Below are positions 33,710-41,931 of a stretch of DNA of 42,086 nucleotides, piece by piece. Origin of the DNA: an uncultured Saprospiraceae bacterium (GTDB taxonomy: Bacteria > Bacteroidota > Bacteroidia > Chitinophagales > Saprospiraceae); contig CAKZSH010000116.1 of NCBI GenBank assembly GCA_937918905.1, positions 1-42,086 on the forward strand. The letters run 5' to 3'. The first letter of the stretch is position 1. Every line of letters starts with the position of its first letter. Under the pieces are notes generated by a model. The model was not told the origin of the DNA and searched no databases. It saw only the letters and a program-made list of their open reading frames with translations. The position numbers and the translations under genes are program-made.

Positions 33710-35026
33710 ATGTTCAAATACCGTTTTATAATAATTTCTATTCTTTTTGTTTTTTGTAACAAAACATTTGCGCAGCAAGAAATGGGACTATCCGCAATGA
33801 ATATTTGGCAGTCATCCAATACCAATCCTGCATTTATTTCCGATCATAAAATAACCATTGGGTTACCTAATATTCATTTAAACTACTACAATACAGGTGG
33901 TACTTTTAGCCAATTTGTAGTTGATTATTTGAATGAGGAAAATGCAATTCAAGTAGGCGATGCTCTTGAGGACTTATCGGAAGATGGAAATATTTTGAGA
34001 GGCGTATCAGAATTAGGAACACTTAGTTTTGGGTATCGGTTAGGAAAAAATATCCAATTAGGATTTAGCCATGCTCAAAAGACAGATGTATTTATGGACT
34101 TTCAAAAACCAATGGCCAAATTGTTTTTTGAAGGAAATGGACAATACGTTGGAGAAACTATAAACCTTGATACAGATCTGCAATTAGTAGCTTATAATGA
34201 ATTTGCTTTGAGTGCTGCGATGCGTTTTTCAAAATTGACTGCTGGAGTGAAAGTAAAAGCATTGAATGGAATTGCAAACGCTTCATCAAGTAAAAATAAT
34301 TTATCACTTTTTACAGATAGTGATGTGTACCAATTGACTTTAAATTCAGATTATCAATTGGATGTTTCAACATTTGGAACAGTTGATGATTTGTCTAATT
34401 TTAATGTAGGCGTAGGAAAATTTAATGCAGATGAAATTGTAACTAAGAACTCAGGACTTGCGATAGATTTAGGAGTAACTTTTCAAGTGAATGACAAACT
34501 TACGGTAGGAGCTAGTGTTTTGGATTTAGGGAAAATTAAATGGACTGAAAATGTAAAAAATTACTCGAGTGTAGGCAATGAAACTTATGATGGGTTTGAT
34601 TTTGCTCAGTTCAATAATAATGATTCTATCTCATTTAATAGTGCCATTGATACGCTTGAAAATGCTTTTAATTTTCAAGAGACAAATGAAGAATTTTCTA
34701 CAACTCTACCTTTGAAAATATATTTGACTGCCAATTATCAATTTAATGATATGCTTCGTTTTGGTGGGATGTTTTATAATGAAAATTATCGAGGTCAAAA
34801 TTTTTCTGTGTTTGCGGTAAGTGCCAATGCTAAATTGACAAAATTGCTTTCTGTGGGAGCCATTTATTCAGGAAGAACGGATAGTTTTTTCAACCTCGGT
34901 TTGAATTTTGCAGTAAAGTTAGGACCCGCCCAACTTTTTGCGACAACTGATAATATTTTGGCAATTGTAAAACCTTATCAGAGTTCAAATGTCAATTTGC
35001 GAACAGGATTGAATTTATTATTTTAA
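33710..35026 (+). CDS. DUF5723 family outer membrane beta-barrel protein
   Basis: 438 residues with a signal peptide (cut near TFA-QQ). The mature start (MGLSAMNIWQSSNTNPAF) and alternating aromatic/hydrophobic strands (GYRLGKNIQLGFSHAQK, LTVGASVLDLGKIKWTENV, GLNFAVKLGPAQLFATTDN) fit the DUF5723 barrels of Bacteroidota, which resemble PorP/FadL-like outer membrane proteins. It ends with an aromatic-terminal strand (NLRTGLNLLF), typical of barrels recognised by the BAM complex. Substrate and role are unknown. It follows the lipoprotein gene by 136 bases, and a shared transcript is plausible despite the palindrome between them. Confidence 0.75.
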   Translation: MFKYRFIIISILFVFCNKTFAQQEMGLSAMNIWQSSNTNPAFISDHKITIGLPNIHLNYYNTGGTFSQFVVDYLNEENAIQVGDALEDLSEDGNILRGVSELGTLSFGYRLGKNIQLGFSHAQKTDVFMDFQKPMAKLFFEGNGQYVGETINLDTDLQLVAYNEFALSAAMRFSKLTAGVKVKALNGIANASSSKNNLSLFTDSDVYQLTLNSDYQLDVSTFGTVDDLSNFNVGVGKFNADEIVTKNSGLAIDLGVTFQVNDKLTVGASVLDLGKIKWTENVKNYSSVGNETYDGFDFAQFNNNDSISFNSAIDTLENAFNFQETNEEFSTTLPLKIYLTANYQFNDMLRFGGMFYNENYRGQNFSVFAVSANAKLTKLLSVGAIYSGRTDSFFNLGLNFAVKLGPAQLFATTDNILAIVKPYQSSNVNLRTGLNLLF

Positions 35027-35053
35027 GAAATCTTAATTAGATATACTTTTTCC

Positions 35054-35151
35054 TATTTTTGAGGAAAATTAATCCCTCCGTTTTAATCCTTAACAAATAA
35101 CACCTTTTATAAATAATACTTGTAATATGATAACCTCATATTACAAGTATT
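35054..35151 (+). promoter_or_regulatory. -7 box and leader hairpin before the hydrolase gene
   Basis: TATTTTTG at 35054-35061 fits TAnnTTTG. Downstream a perfect 16-bp hairpin (35115-35130 with 35136-35151, loop TAACC) lies in the leader and ends 18 bases before the ATG at 35170. There is no T run, so it is not a simple terminator. It may hide or stabilise the start region of the transcript. Confidence 0.4.
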
Positions 35152-35169
35152 TGAAAATGTGCAATACCC

Positions 35170-36411
35170 ATGAGAAATTTTTATGCAACCATTATTTTAT
35201 TTTTTATTTTAAGTCAAACCTCATTTAGCCAAAATCCTCTGGCTTGTGATGGAGAAAGATATATTGATGACATCTTTACGGATGTCTCGATGACAACGAT
35301 TACCTATGGTTCCAATACAACCGTTTTTGGAACGAACCAATCTCTCGAAATGGATATTTATCAACCAGTAGGAGATACCCATACCAAAAGACCAGTAATT
35401 ATTTTAGCATTTGGTGGAAGTTTTATATTTGGAAATAAATCCACCATGGCAGGTTATTGCGAAGAGTTTGCTCGTAGAGGATATGTGGCAGCAGCTATTG
35501 ATTATCGATTGGGTTTCATAGGTACAAGTGAAGCATCCATAGCTGGAGCAGTAGTTCGAGCCGTTTCAGATATGAAAGCAGCCGTTCGATATTTTAGAAT
35601 GGATGAGGCGACAAATGATAATTATAAAATTCATCCAGATTACATTTTAGTAGGAGGTTATTCTGCTGGAGCGATCACCGCTTTGCATGTGGCTTACATG
35701 GATGAGGACGATGATATTAATGATACCGTTTTAGGAGTCATTAACAATAATGGAGGATTTGAAGGTAATACTGGAACTATAGAAAATCAAAGTTATTCTT
35801 CGGAAGTATTTGCAGTTTATAGTCTTTCAGGAGCTTTACAGAAAAAAGGTTATATAGATATGGCCGAAACGGAACCATTGGTAAGCTATCATGGAGATGC
35901 GGATAATACGGTTCCAATTGAAGCAGGACTTGCAGCAGGACTTGCCGTTGTGGATGGAAGTGTATTGTTACATCAAGAAGCAAATTTGCATGGAATTCCT
36001 AATTACCTTAAAGTTGTAGCAGGAGGTGGACATGGTGATATTCATTCTGATGCTTTTTATCAAAATGAATTGGATGAATTTAATTTGTTGAGTTCTATCT
36101 TTTTACAAAATCAAATGTGTCCTGATTTTCAAATCACAAATACAGAAGACGTAGCTACGATTGAACAATCTGTGGATGTTTTTCCAAATCCTTCGGTTGA
36201 CATGATTCAGTTTGATTTTGGAAAATTAGAAAGCAATTACCAAGTTAGAGTTCATGACCAACTTGGAAGATTAGTCACTAGTTTTGATGGTGGAAATGAA
36301 TCGAAATTTGTTTTGGAAAAGACAGTAGTTGGGCAAGGTGTGTTTTTTGTAAATGTATTGTTTGGAGATTATGAGGTTGCACCTTTGACGAAGCGGATTG
36401 TTTTTAATTAA
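35170..36411 (+). CDS. Secreted alpha/beta hydrolase with T9SS tail
   Basis: 413 residues with a signal peptide (cut near SFS-QN). The alpha/beta hydrolase fold spans about 50-320: the oxyanion region ILAFGGSFIFGNK, the nucleophile elbow GGYSAGA (serine near 166), and late acidic and histidine motifs SYHGDADNTVPIEAG and GGGHGDIH. This resembles carboxylesterase/BD-FAE-like enzymes that cut ester bonds. Residues about 335-413 form a T9SS sorting domain (VFPNPSVDMIQFDF ... GQGVFFVNV). It would act at the cell surface or outside the cell. The substrate is not known. It is transcribed towards the Rof-like gene, with a palindrome between. Confidence 0.82.
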   Translation: MRNFYATIILFFILSQTSFSQNPLACDGERYIDDIFTDVSMTTITYGSNTTVFGTNQSLEMDIYQPVGDTHTKRPVIILAFGGSFIFGNKSTMAGYCEEFARRGYVAAAIDYRLGFIGTSEASIAGAVVRAVSDMKAAVRYFRMDEATNDNYKIHPDYILVGGYSAGAITALHVAYMDEDDDINDTVLGVINNNGGFEGNTGTIENQSYSSEVFAVYSLSGALQKKGYIDMAETEPLVSYHGDADNTVPIEAGLAAGLAVVDGSVLLHQEANLHGIPNYLKVVAGGGHGDIHSDAFYQNELDEFNLLSSIFLQNQMCPDFQITNTEDVATIEQSVDVFPNPSVDMIQFDFGKLESNYQVRVHDQLGRLVTSFDGGNESKFVLEKTVVGQGVFFVNVLFGDYEVAPLTKRIVFN

Positions 36412-36416
36412 GATTT

Positions 36417-36552
36417 TTTTGATTCAAGATTATAGATTAAGAACCTGCTTGCCGCAGGCAGGTTCAAGATTGTTCTTTTAACGTGAATTCAATTTAGAAG
36501 AAACACGTTTTTCGATCATCCATAATCCTTCATCTATAATCTTGAATCAAAA
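36417..36552. repeat. Inverted repeat between convergent genes, with AACACGTTTTTCGA core
   Basis: 21-bp perfect arms at 36417-36437 and 36532-36552. The centre contains a nested palindrome (GAACCTGC...GCAGGTTC, 36441-36465) and AACACGTTTTTCGA (36502-36515), the reverse complement of the core seen at 33617-33630 and 40513-40526. The right arm touches the stop codon of the Rof-like gene. It may act as a two-way transcription end. Confidence 0.9.
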
Positions 36553-36798
36553 CTAGCAAGCATCAGGTAACGGCATTCCATTAATCGAAACCAATCGATC
36601 CAACCGAATTTTCACATCTCCCTCCATTTCTAAAAACTCTTCTTTATTTTTTGAAAATACATTGCTAATCACACCTTCGATTAATTCTTCCTCATTATTT
36701 GCATTGCGAAATATCACTTTACATTTACTTTTACGAAGTGCCAATAATTCGATTTCATCATAGAAATCACAACTGATAGGGATATATTTTTTCTCCAT
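36553..36798 (-). CDS. Rho-binding antiterminator (Rof) family protein
   Basis: 81 residues, ATG start. YIPISCDFYDEIELLALRKSKCKVIFRN, followed by GVISNVF and IRLDRLVSINGMPL, fits the small Sm-like Rof (YaeO) fold. In Escherichia coli this protein binds the RNA-binding face of Rho and inhibits termination. The length is normal for the family. In Bacteroidota the function has not been shown and only the fold is suggested. It lies 3 bases downstream of the hydrolase-OsmC gene on the same strand, so they form an operon. Its stop abuts the palindrome at 36532-36552. Confidence 0.8.
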   Translation of the reverse strand: MEKKYIPISCDFYDEIELLALRKSKCKVIFRNANNEEELIEGVISNVFSKNKEEFLEMEGDVKIRLDRLVSINGMPLPDAC

Positions 36799-36801
36799 AA
36801 A

Positions 36802-38025
36802 TTATACGGTTGCTTTAAGTTTTGTAATAATCCTCACTTCTTTATTTAAAGTACGATGAACAGGGCAACGATCTGCAATTTCTAAAAGTCGATTAATTTG
36901 TTCTTCATCCAAATTCCCAACTAATTCAATCTCTCTTTCAAAATGATCTATTTTTACTTCTTTGCTAAATTCAACACATTCGTTACAATCATCAACATAT
37001 TTTCTTCCATGATCGATATGAACTTTTACTTCTTTTAAATCCCATTTTTTTCTTCGTGCATACATTTGTAGAGTCATAGCAGTACACGCGCCCAAAGCAG
37101 AAGAAAGATACTGGTAAGGAGAAGGACCAAAATCATCTCCTCCTACATCTTCACTTTCATCAGCAAGTAGCCCATGAGCACCTGCTTGGATTTCAGTAGT
37201 AAAGCCAATGTCCCCTAATCGAACTGCAACTTGTGCATCGGTTTGTAATTTTTCTTTTTCAGGAGGAGCAACATATCGTGCCATCCAAGAGGCAACGAGG
37301 TCACCAGCATATGCAGCATCTACTTTTTTGGAAAGCATATGATCTGCTCCATCAAGGGAAACAAAACTTTTAGGGTGAAATGCTGCATGATAAATTTTAG
37401 CAGCATTTTCAATAGTCACCACAGAGTCCTGAGGTGAGTGTAAAACCAAAATCGGTTTCTTTAAGTTTTTTAAAATCGTGAACATGTCTTTGCTTCGCAA
37501 ATCATCGAGGAACTGTTTTTTGATGGTAAAATTTCGACCACCAATAGAAACATTAGCAATTCCGTTATCTTCAATGTCTTCAATTTTACTACTTAATAAA
37601 TGCGTAACATGTTCAGGCTCCGATGGTGCTCCGACCGTTGCAACCGCTTTGATAGATTCTAATTGCGAAGCAGCAAAAATTACCGCAGCACCACCCAAAG
37701 AATGACCAATCAGAATTTTAGGAGCTTCATAATTTTCTTCTAAAAACTTTGAAGCTGCTAATAAATCTTCCACATTGGAAGTGAAGTTCGTATCTTCAAA
37801 ATCACCTTCGCTTTCCCCCAAACCTGTGAAATCAAATCGTAAAACGCCAATACCATGCTGGGTCAAAGATCGACTGATATGTCGAGTCGCAGTTAAATTT
37901 TTATTACCTGTAAAAACATGTGCAAAAATAGCAAATGCATAAGGATGACTATCTGGCGGAAATTCCAAACGAGCTGAAAGGGTGTATCCATTTGCATTTT
38001 TGAATTGAACTTTTTGTGAACGCAT
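36802..38025 (-). CDS. Bifunctional alpha/beta hydrolase-OsmC protein
   Basis: 407 residues, ATG start, cytoplasmic. The N-terminal alpha/beta hydrolase (about 1-250) has FDFTGLGESEG, the nucleophile elbow GHSLGGAAV, and LHSPQDSVV plus SLDGADHML for the acid and histidine. The C-terminal OsmC/Ohr-like domain (about 265-407) carries the two redox cysteines in ALGACTAMTLQMYARRK and RCPVHRTL. The latter type reduces organic hydroperoxides with thiols. This fusion is a known family. The likely role is detoxification of oxidised lipids, with the hydrolase perhaps freeing the substrate. It is upstream of the Rof-like gene in a two-gene operon. Confidence 0.92.
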   Translation of the reverse strand: MRSQKVQFKNANGYTLSARLEFPPDSHPYAFAIFAHVFTGNKNLTATRHISRSLTQHGIGVLRFDFTGLGESEGDFEDTNFTSNVEDLLAASKFLEENYEAPKILIGHSLGGAAVIFAASQLESIKAVATVGAPSEPEHVTHLLSSKIEDIEDNGIANVSIGGRNFTIKKQFLDDLRSKDMFTILKNLKKPILVLHSPQDSVVTIENAAKIYHAAFHPKSFVSLDGADHMLSKKVDAAYAGDLVASWMARYVAPPEKEKLQTDAQVAVRLGDIGFTTEIQAGAHGLLADESEDVGGDDFGPSPYQYLSSALGACTAMTLQMYARRKKWDLKEVKVHIDHGRKYVDDCNECVEFSKEVKIDHFEREIELVGNLDEEQINRLLEIADRCPVHRTLNKEVRIITKLKATV

Positions 38026-38109
38026 GGTTTAGAATTTTACTGAATAACAATGATGATGTAAATATAGATTTGGTGAATTTAGGGAAATGTCATTATCAGG
38101 ACGGACACA

Positions 38110-38236
38110 CAGCTTAAAGTAACGCGACTCTCTGAGTCGTGACGATTTTCGACAAACACGTTTTATTTTAAATGTTTTCGAAAACTGCGTTTGTCGAATA
38201 CCGTCACGACTCAGAGAGTCGCGTTACTTTAAGCTG
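38110..38236. repeat. Perfect 35-bp inverted repeat with complex core
   Basis: Arms 38110-38144 and 38202-38236 are perfect reverse complements (35 bp), each with an inner GACTC-TCT-GAGTC palindrome. The 57-base core holds TTTTCGACAAACACGTTTT and TTCGAAAACTGCGTTTG plus GTCGAATAC, that is, the core motif in both orientations. The right arm runs into the end of the small lipoprotein gene and supplies its stop codon. Confidence 0.95.
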
Positions 38237-38607
38237 GACTCACTCTTCTCCAATAATTCCATGATACGATCTAAATCATCTTGGAGCCTTTCAAGTGCCA
38301 TGACTTGTCGATCGTAATTCATATAGACTTCTTGCTTTTGATAATTTTCAAATTTCTTTTTCCAAAGATCGTACATTATATTGGATGCATCACCTAGGAC
38401 ATGAAGTTTCACTTCTTCGGGAGTAGCTGTTGAATCGGGAGTGCCTGTATAATCAGCATACTCTTCTACAATTGATTCTAAATTTTGTTGAGACTTTGTC
38501 AATTCTTTTAATAATGTTTTTGCTTTCTTCTTTTTAGGGTCTTCTTGGTCAAAGAAACCACAACTCGAAATCAAAATTATTACAAAAAATAAAAGATGTG
38601 TTTTCAT
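38224..38607 (-). CDS. Small hypothetical lipoprotein
   Basis: 127 residues, ATG start. Lipoprotein signal ending in LISSC (Cys16), then an acidic/basic helix-rich body, probably with coiled coil (KTLLKELTKSQQNLESIVEEY, and later MALERLQDDLDRIMELLEK). The family is not recognised. The final residues SSLK and the stop codon are encoded by the right arm of the palindrome at 38202-38236, so the native C-terminus may have been replaced. It starts 3 bases after the stop of the pseudouridine-phosphate glycosidase gene on the same strand and is likely co-transcribed with it. Confidence 0.75.
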   Translation of the reverse strand: MKTHLLFFVIILISSCGFFDQEDPKKKKAKTLLKELTKSQQNLESIVEEYADYTGTPDSTATPEEVKLHVLGDASNIMYDLWKKKFENYQKQEVYMNYDRQVMALERLQDDLDRIMELLEKSESSLK

Positions 38608-38609
38608 TG

Positions 38610-39533
38610 TTATATAGTTTGTTTGGAATAAGCAATAGCTAATTTTGCAGCCAACTTTGCGTTGTTGTAAACCAGTTGAATATTAGCATCTAAACTTTTT
38701 CCTTTGGTGAGTTTCTCGATTTTTGCCAATAAAAAAGGCGTAATTTTTTTTCCTTGAATTTCTTTTTTCTCCGCAACTTGAATTGCTTTTTCAATCGCTT
38801 CGGTAATCGGCTCAAATTTCATTTGATATTTTTTCAAAATAGGATTGGCGATAAGAACACCACCATTAAGTCCTAAATCCCATTTTGTGAAAATAGCTTT
38901 AGCCAAATCTGTAACATTATCTACACGGTAGTCAACTCCGAGTCCACTTTTGCGAGTATAAAAAGCGGGGAACTCATCCGTTTTAAAACCTACGACAGGA
39001 ACGCCGTATGTTTCCAAATATTCCAAAGTCAACTTCAAATCTAAAATAGATTTTGCGCCAGCACTTACCACAGCGACATTTGTATTTGCCAATTCTTGAA
39101 GATCAGCGGATACATCCATAGAACTGGCTGCACCTCGATGTACGCCTCCGATTCCTCCTGTTGCAAAAATGGGAATACGTGCCATCTCTGCAATTATCAT
39201 AGTCGAAGCAACTGTGGTTGCGCCAGTTATTTTTTGTGCAAGAATAAATGGAATATCACGTCGACTCACTTTTACTACTTTCTGCCCCAACTTACCAATA
39301 TGTTGAATTTCTTTTTTTGAAAGTCCAGCGCATAGTTTCCCATCAATAATAGCGATAGTTGCAGGGATGGCTTTATTTTTCCTTACAATATTTTCAACTG
39401 CGAGTGCAGTCTCAACATTTTTAGGATAAGGCATTCCGTGAGCAATAATCGTACTTTCCAAAGCCACAACGGGTTTACCTTCAGAAAGGGCTTTGCTGAC
39501 TTCTGGAGATATTTTTAAATAATGATTTAGCAT
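38610..39533 (-). CDS. psuG: Pseudouridine-5'-phosphate glycosidase
   Basis: 307 residues, ATG start, cytoplasmic. It splits pseudouridine 5'-phosphate into uracil and ribose 5-phosphate, breaking a C-C glycosidic bond. Family motifs appear in order: ALESTIIAHGMPYPKN (Glu26), KVSRRDIP (around residue 90), TTVASTMIIA, FATGGIGGVHRGA, DVSADLQEL, VSAGAKSILD with the catalytic lysine at about 161, and NPILKKY. The length is that of the family. No PsuK-type kinase lies nearby, so the phosphorylated substrate must come from an enzyme elsewhere or from RNA breakdown. The gene is divergent from a BtpA/SgcQ-family gene, with about 108 bases between. Confidence 0.95.
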   Translation of the reverse strand: MLNHYLKISPEVSKALSEGKPVVALESTIIAHGMPYPKNVETALAVENIVRKNKAIPATIAIIDGKLCAGLSKKEIQHIGKLGQKVVKVSRRDIPFILAQKITGATTVASTMIIAEMARIPIFATGGIGGVHRGAASSMDVSADLQELANTNVAVVSAGAKSILDLKLTLEYLETYGVPVVGFKTDEFPAFYTRKSGLGVDYRVDNVTDLAKAIFTKWDLGLNGGVLIANPILKKYQMKFEPITEAIEKAIQVAEKKEIQGKKITPFLLAKIEKLTKGKSLDANIQLVYNNAKLAAKLAIAYSKQTI

Positions 39534-39572
39534 GTAATTGGTTCAATAAGTTTGTTCCTATGTTTGAATTGA

Positions 39573-39602
39573 TTGATTTGAGCATTTAAATCCTTAGCTT
39601 TG
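39573..39602 (+). promoter_or_regulatory. Promoter of the BtpA/SgcQ-family gene
   Basis: TTG at 39573-39575, a 19-base spacer, then TAGCTTTG at 39595-39602 match the Bacteroidota promoter consensus well. The leader to the ATG at 39642 is about 33 bases. Confidence 0.55.
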
Positions 39603-39641
39603 TCGCTAAAGTAAATAAACCATTTACCGTAAAGTTAAAAA

Positions 39642-40442
39642 ATGAAGAAAGAGTTTAAAGATATTTTCCATAAAAAACATTCGATTATAGGAATGATTCA
39701 TTTGCAAGCATTGCCTGGGACTCCTGCTAGTCAATATGAAATGAACCAAATTATCGAAATGGCATTGACTGATGCTGCTATTTATCATATGGCTGGGGTG
39801 GATGGTTTGATGATCGAAAACATGCACGATGTCCCTTATCTCAATCGAGAAGTAGGGCATGAAATTACTGCGGCGATGAGCGTAATTGCCAAGGAAATCA
39901 AACGAGATATTGATTTGCCTTGTGGTGTTCAAGTTTTAGCTGGCGCAAATAAATCGGCTTTGGCTGTTGCAAAAGCAGCAGGTTTAGAATTTATAAGAGG
40001 CGAGGGATTTGTCTTTGGTCATGTGGCGGATGAAGGTTGGATGAGTTCGGATGCTGGTGAATTATTACGCTATCGCAAAATGATAGAAGCGGATGATATT
40101 TTGATTTTTAATGACATCAAAAAGAAACATAGTTCCCATTCGATTACGGCTGATGTTGATTTGGTGGAGACTGCAAAAGCTGCGGAATATTTTCTCAGCG
40201 ATGGTTTGATTATAACGGGTAGTTCGACTGGAGTTGCAGCGAATCTAAAAGAATTAAAAGCAGTTAAAGCAAAATGTAATATTCCTGTTATGGTTGGTTC
40301 AGGGGTGACTTTAAAAAATGTGAAAAAATATTTTAAAGTGGCGGATGCTTTGATTGTTGGATCTTATTTTAAGAAAGATGGGCTTTGGGCGAATGATGTG
40401 GAATATGATCGAGTGGCGAAGTTGATGGATGCAGTTTCTTGA
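39642..40442 (+). CDS. BtpA/SgcQ family TIM-barrel protein
   Basis: 266 residues, ATG start. The opening IGMIHLQALPGTP, then GVDGLMIENMHDVPY, VLAGANKSALAVAKAAG, GEGFVFGHVADEGWM, DIKKKHSSHSIT, SDGLIITGSSTG and VMVGSGVT fit the BtpA family. BtpA was first linked to photosystem I stability in cyanobacteria; bacterial relatives (SgcQ) lie in sugar and nucleoside catabolic operons and are likely aldolase- or phosphosugar-type TIM barrels. Divergence from psuG suggests a shared role in handling ribose or nucleoside fragments; this is inference. A palindrome and a core motif lie downstream. Confidence 0.88.
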   Translation: MKKEFKDIFHKKHSIIGMIHLQALPGTPASQYEMNQIIEMALTDAAIYHMAGVDGLMIENMHDVPYLNREVGHEITAAMSVIAKEIKRDIDLPCGVQVLAGANKSALAVAKAAGLEFIRGEGFVFGHVADEGWMSSDAGELLRYRKMIEADDILIFNDIKKKHSSHSITADVDLVETAKAAEYFLSDGLIITGSSTGVAANLKELKAVKAKCNIPVMVGSGVTLKNVKKYFKVADALIVGSYFKKDGLWANDVEYDRVAKLMDAVS

Positions 40443-40460
40443 TTTTTTTTAGCCGCAGAT

Positions 40461-40531
40461 TAAGGGAGTAGGTTATTTAATTCCTACTCCCTTATGTAAC
40501 TTTTTAGGATTGCCGAAAAACGTGTTATAGA
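40461..40531. repeat. Palindrome plus CCGAAAAACGTGTTATAG core
   Basis: A perfect 12-bp hairpin (40461-40472/40483-40494, TAAGGGAGTAGG) follows the BtpA-family gene. Twenty bases later CGAAAAACGTGTTATAGA (40514-40531) matches the apex of the 33575-33678 repeat with one change. The preceding AGCCGCAGATT (40451-40461) also occurs in the arms of that repeat, so this seems a decayed relative. CCTACTCCCTTA also occurs at 2875-2886. Confidence 0.65.
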
Positions 40532-40818
40532 AAACTCAGAAAATCAAATGAATCTTAGTTTTTTTTGAAAAAAGTTCTAAAACTCTAAAAACAAAGGACT
40601 TTTTTTAGGTGTTCACCCAACAGAAATGGTCTCATTTACGCTTTTATAGATAAGATTGACCAGATAAATAGGTAGAAATGAAGTCTAATTAGATTAAAAT
40701 TGTTTTTTTTGTTGTTGAAGACTTTATGCTAATAAATTGTTGCCATACAAACTCTTTAGAATAAAGTCTAGTTTAGAATTATTAGTGCCGCTTTTCCTCA
40801 CTCAAAAAAAAGAAACTT
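40532..40818. other. AT-rich gap before the ATP-grasp gene
   Basis: No ORF, RNA gene or clear promoter box is seen. A weak A-rich/T-rich pairing occurs at about 40570-40605 (AAAAAAGTTC with GGACTTTTTT), which could be a poor terminator for the BtpA-family gene. Confidence 0.3.
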
Positions 40819-41931
40819 GTGTCACACTTAACCCATACAGATAGGAAGGTTTATCCCCATCAAGAAGAGCTGATTCCGTCGAAACCTACGTTTTGGGAAA
40901 ACATAACGAATTGGGAATGGTATCCTAATAATGTTTTTTTATTTCCATTATATGTTTTTGCGGTTGGTAAAGCGATTACCAATCGAACCTTATGGTTATT
41001 CAGTACAGCCAATCCTGGGCTGACGTTTGGAAGTTTTTTTGGTTTAAAAAAATCAGAAGTCTACGACCTTTTACCTGCCGATACTTTTCCCAACACGATA
41101 TTAATTCATCCGACTGATAGTTTTTCAGAAGTATTAACTAAGGTGGAAGCTATTGATTTGGAATATCCATTTATCGTAAAACCTGATGTTGGGATGGTTG
41201 GGTTGATGGTACGTGTAGTTGAAGATGAAGAGCAGCTTCGAAAATATCATGACCTCGTTCAAGTGGACTGGATTGCTCAAGCATTTGTTCCTCATGACTT
41301 GGAGGTTGGATTATTTTATGTTCGACAACCTGATGAAGAGCAAGGAAAAATTGTCGGGCTTTCTCAAAAGAAACCTTTGTCGGTTATCGGAAATGGAAAA
41401 TCTACTTTAGGCGAGTTGGTAAAAAATGATGCAAGAGCATTTAATTGGGAAGAGGAAATTTTTAGAAAGAAAAAGAAAGATTGGAACAAGGTGCCTGGCA
41501 AAGGAGAATTTGTGCAATTGATGAATACGGGTAATCGAAAAAATGGTGCTCGCTTGGTAGAATTAGTAGAAGAAGTGGATGAAGATCTTGTCGCACTTTT
41601 TGATAAAATTAGTCATCATAGCGATCGAATTTTTTATGGGCGTTATGACATTAAATGTAACTCCTTAGAGGATTTGAAAAAAGGAAAAAACTTTGCGATC
41701 CTAGAATTTAATGGTGTTCACTCAGGCTACGGTCATTTATACCATTGTGGAAAATCAGTTACTGAAGCCTACAAAAGTATTCTCAATATGTGGGCACAAC
41801 TTTATAAAATTTGTATCACCAATTATAAAAATGGTGCAAAATTCACTCCTGCAAAAAAAGGATGGAAACATATTTTTCAATTCGTCCGTCATTTCCGAAA
41901 GTTGAAACGATGGGAAAAGAAAATACCTTAG
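40819..41931 (+). CDS. ATP-grasp family protein (D-Ala-D-Ala ligase-like)
   Basis: 370 residues from a GTG start (no in-frame ATG nearby). Residues about 110-340 look like an ATP-grasp fold: YPFIVKPDVGMVGLMVRVV with the ATP-binding lysine, the middle WIAQAFVPHDLEVGLFYVR, and late acidic metal-binding parts RYDIKCNS and FAILEFNGVHSGYGHLYH. ATP-grasp enzymes join an acid to an amine or thiol through an acyl phosphate. An N-terminal segment (about 25-75) with VFLFPLYVFAVGKAITNRTLWLFSTANPG is shared by a related group of bacterial proteins. The substrate is not known, and no partner gene is in the window. The last 155 bases after it hold nothing I can name. Confidence 0.75.
   Translation: MSHLTHTDRKVYPHQEELIPSKPTFWENITNWEWYPNNVFLFPLYVFAVGKAITNRTLWLFSTANPGLTFGSFFGLKKSEVYDLLPADTFPNTILIHPTDSFSEVLTKVEAIDLEYPFIVKPDVGMVGLMVRVVEDEEQLRKYHDLVQVDWIAQAFVPHDLEVGLFYVRQPDEEQGKIVGLSQKKPLSVIGNGKSTLGELVKNDARAFNWEEEIFRKKKKDWNKVPGKGEFVQLMNTGNRKNGARLVELVEEVDEDLVALFDKISHHSDRIFYGRYDIKCNSLEDLKKGKNFAILEFNGVHSGYGHLYHCGKSVTEAYKSILNMWAQLYKICITNYKNGAKFTPAKKGWKHIFQFVRHFRKLKRWEKKIP

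Noticed and set aside
35115-35151. Terminator of the DUF5723 gene
   Set aside because: The hairpin has no T run and lies downstream of a -7 box within the likely leader of the hydrolase gene.
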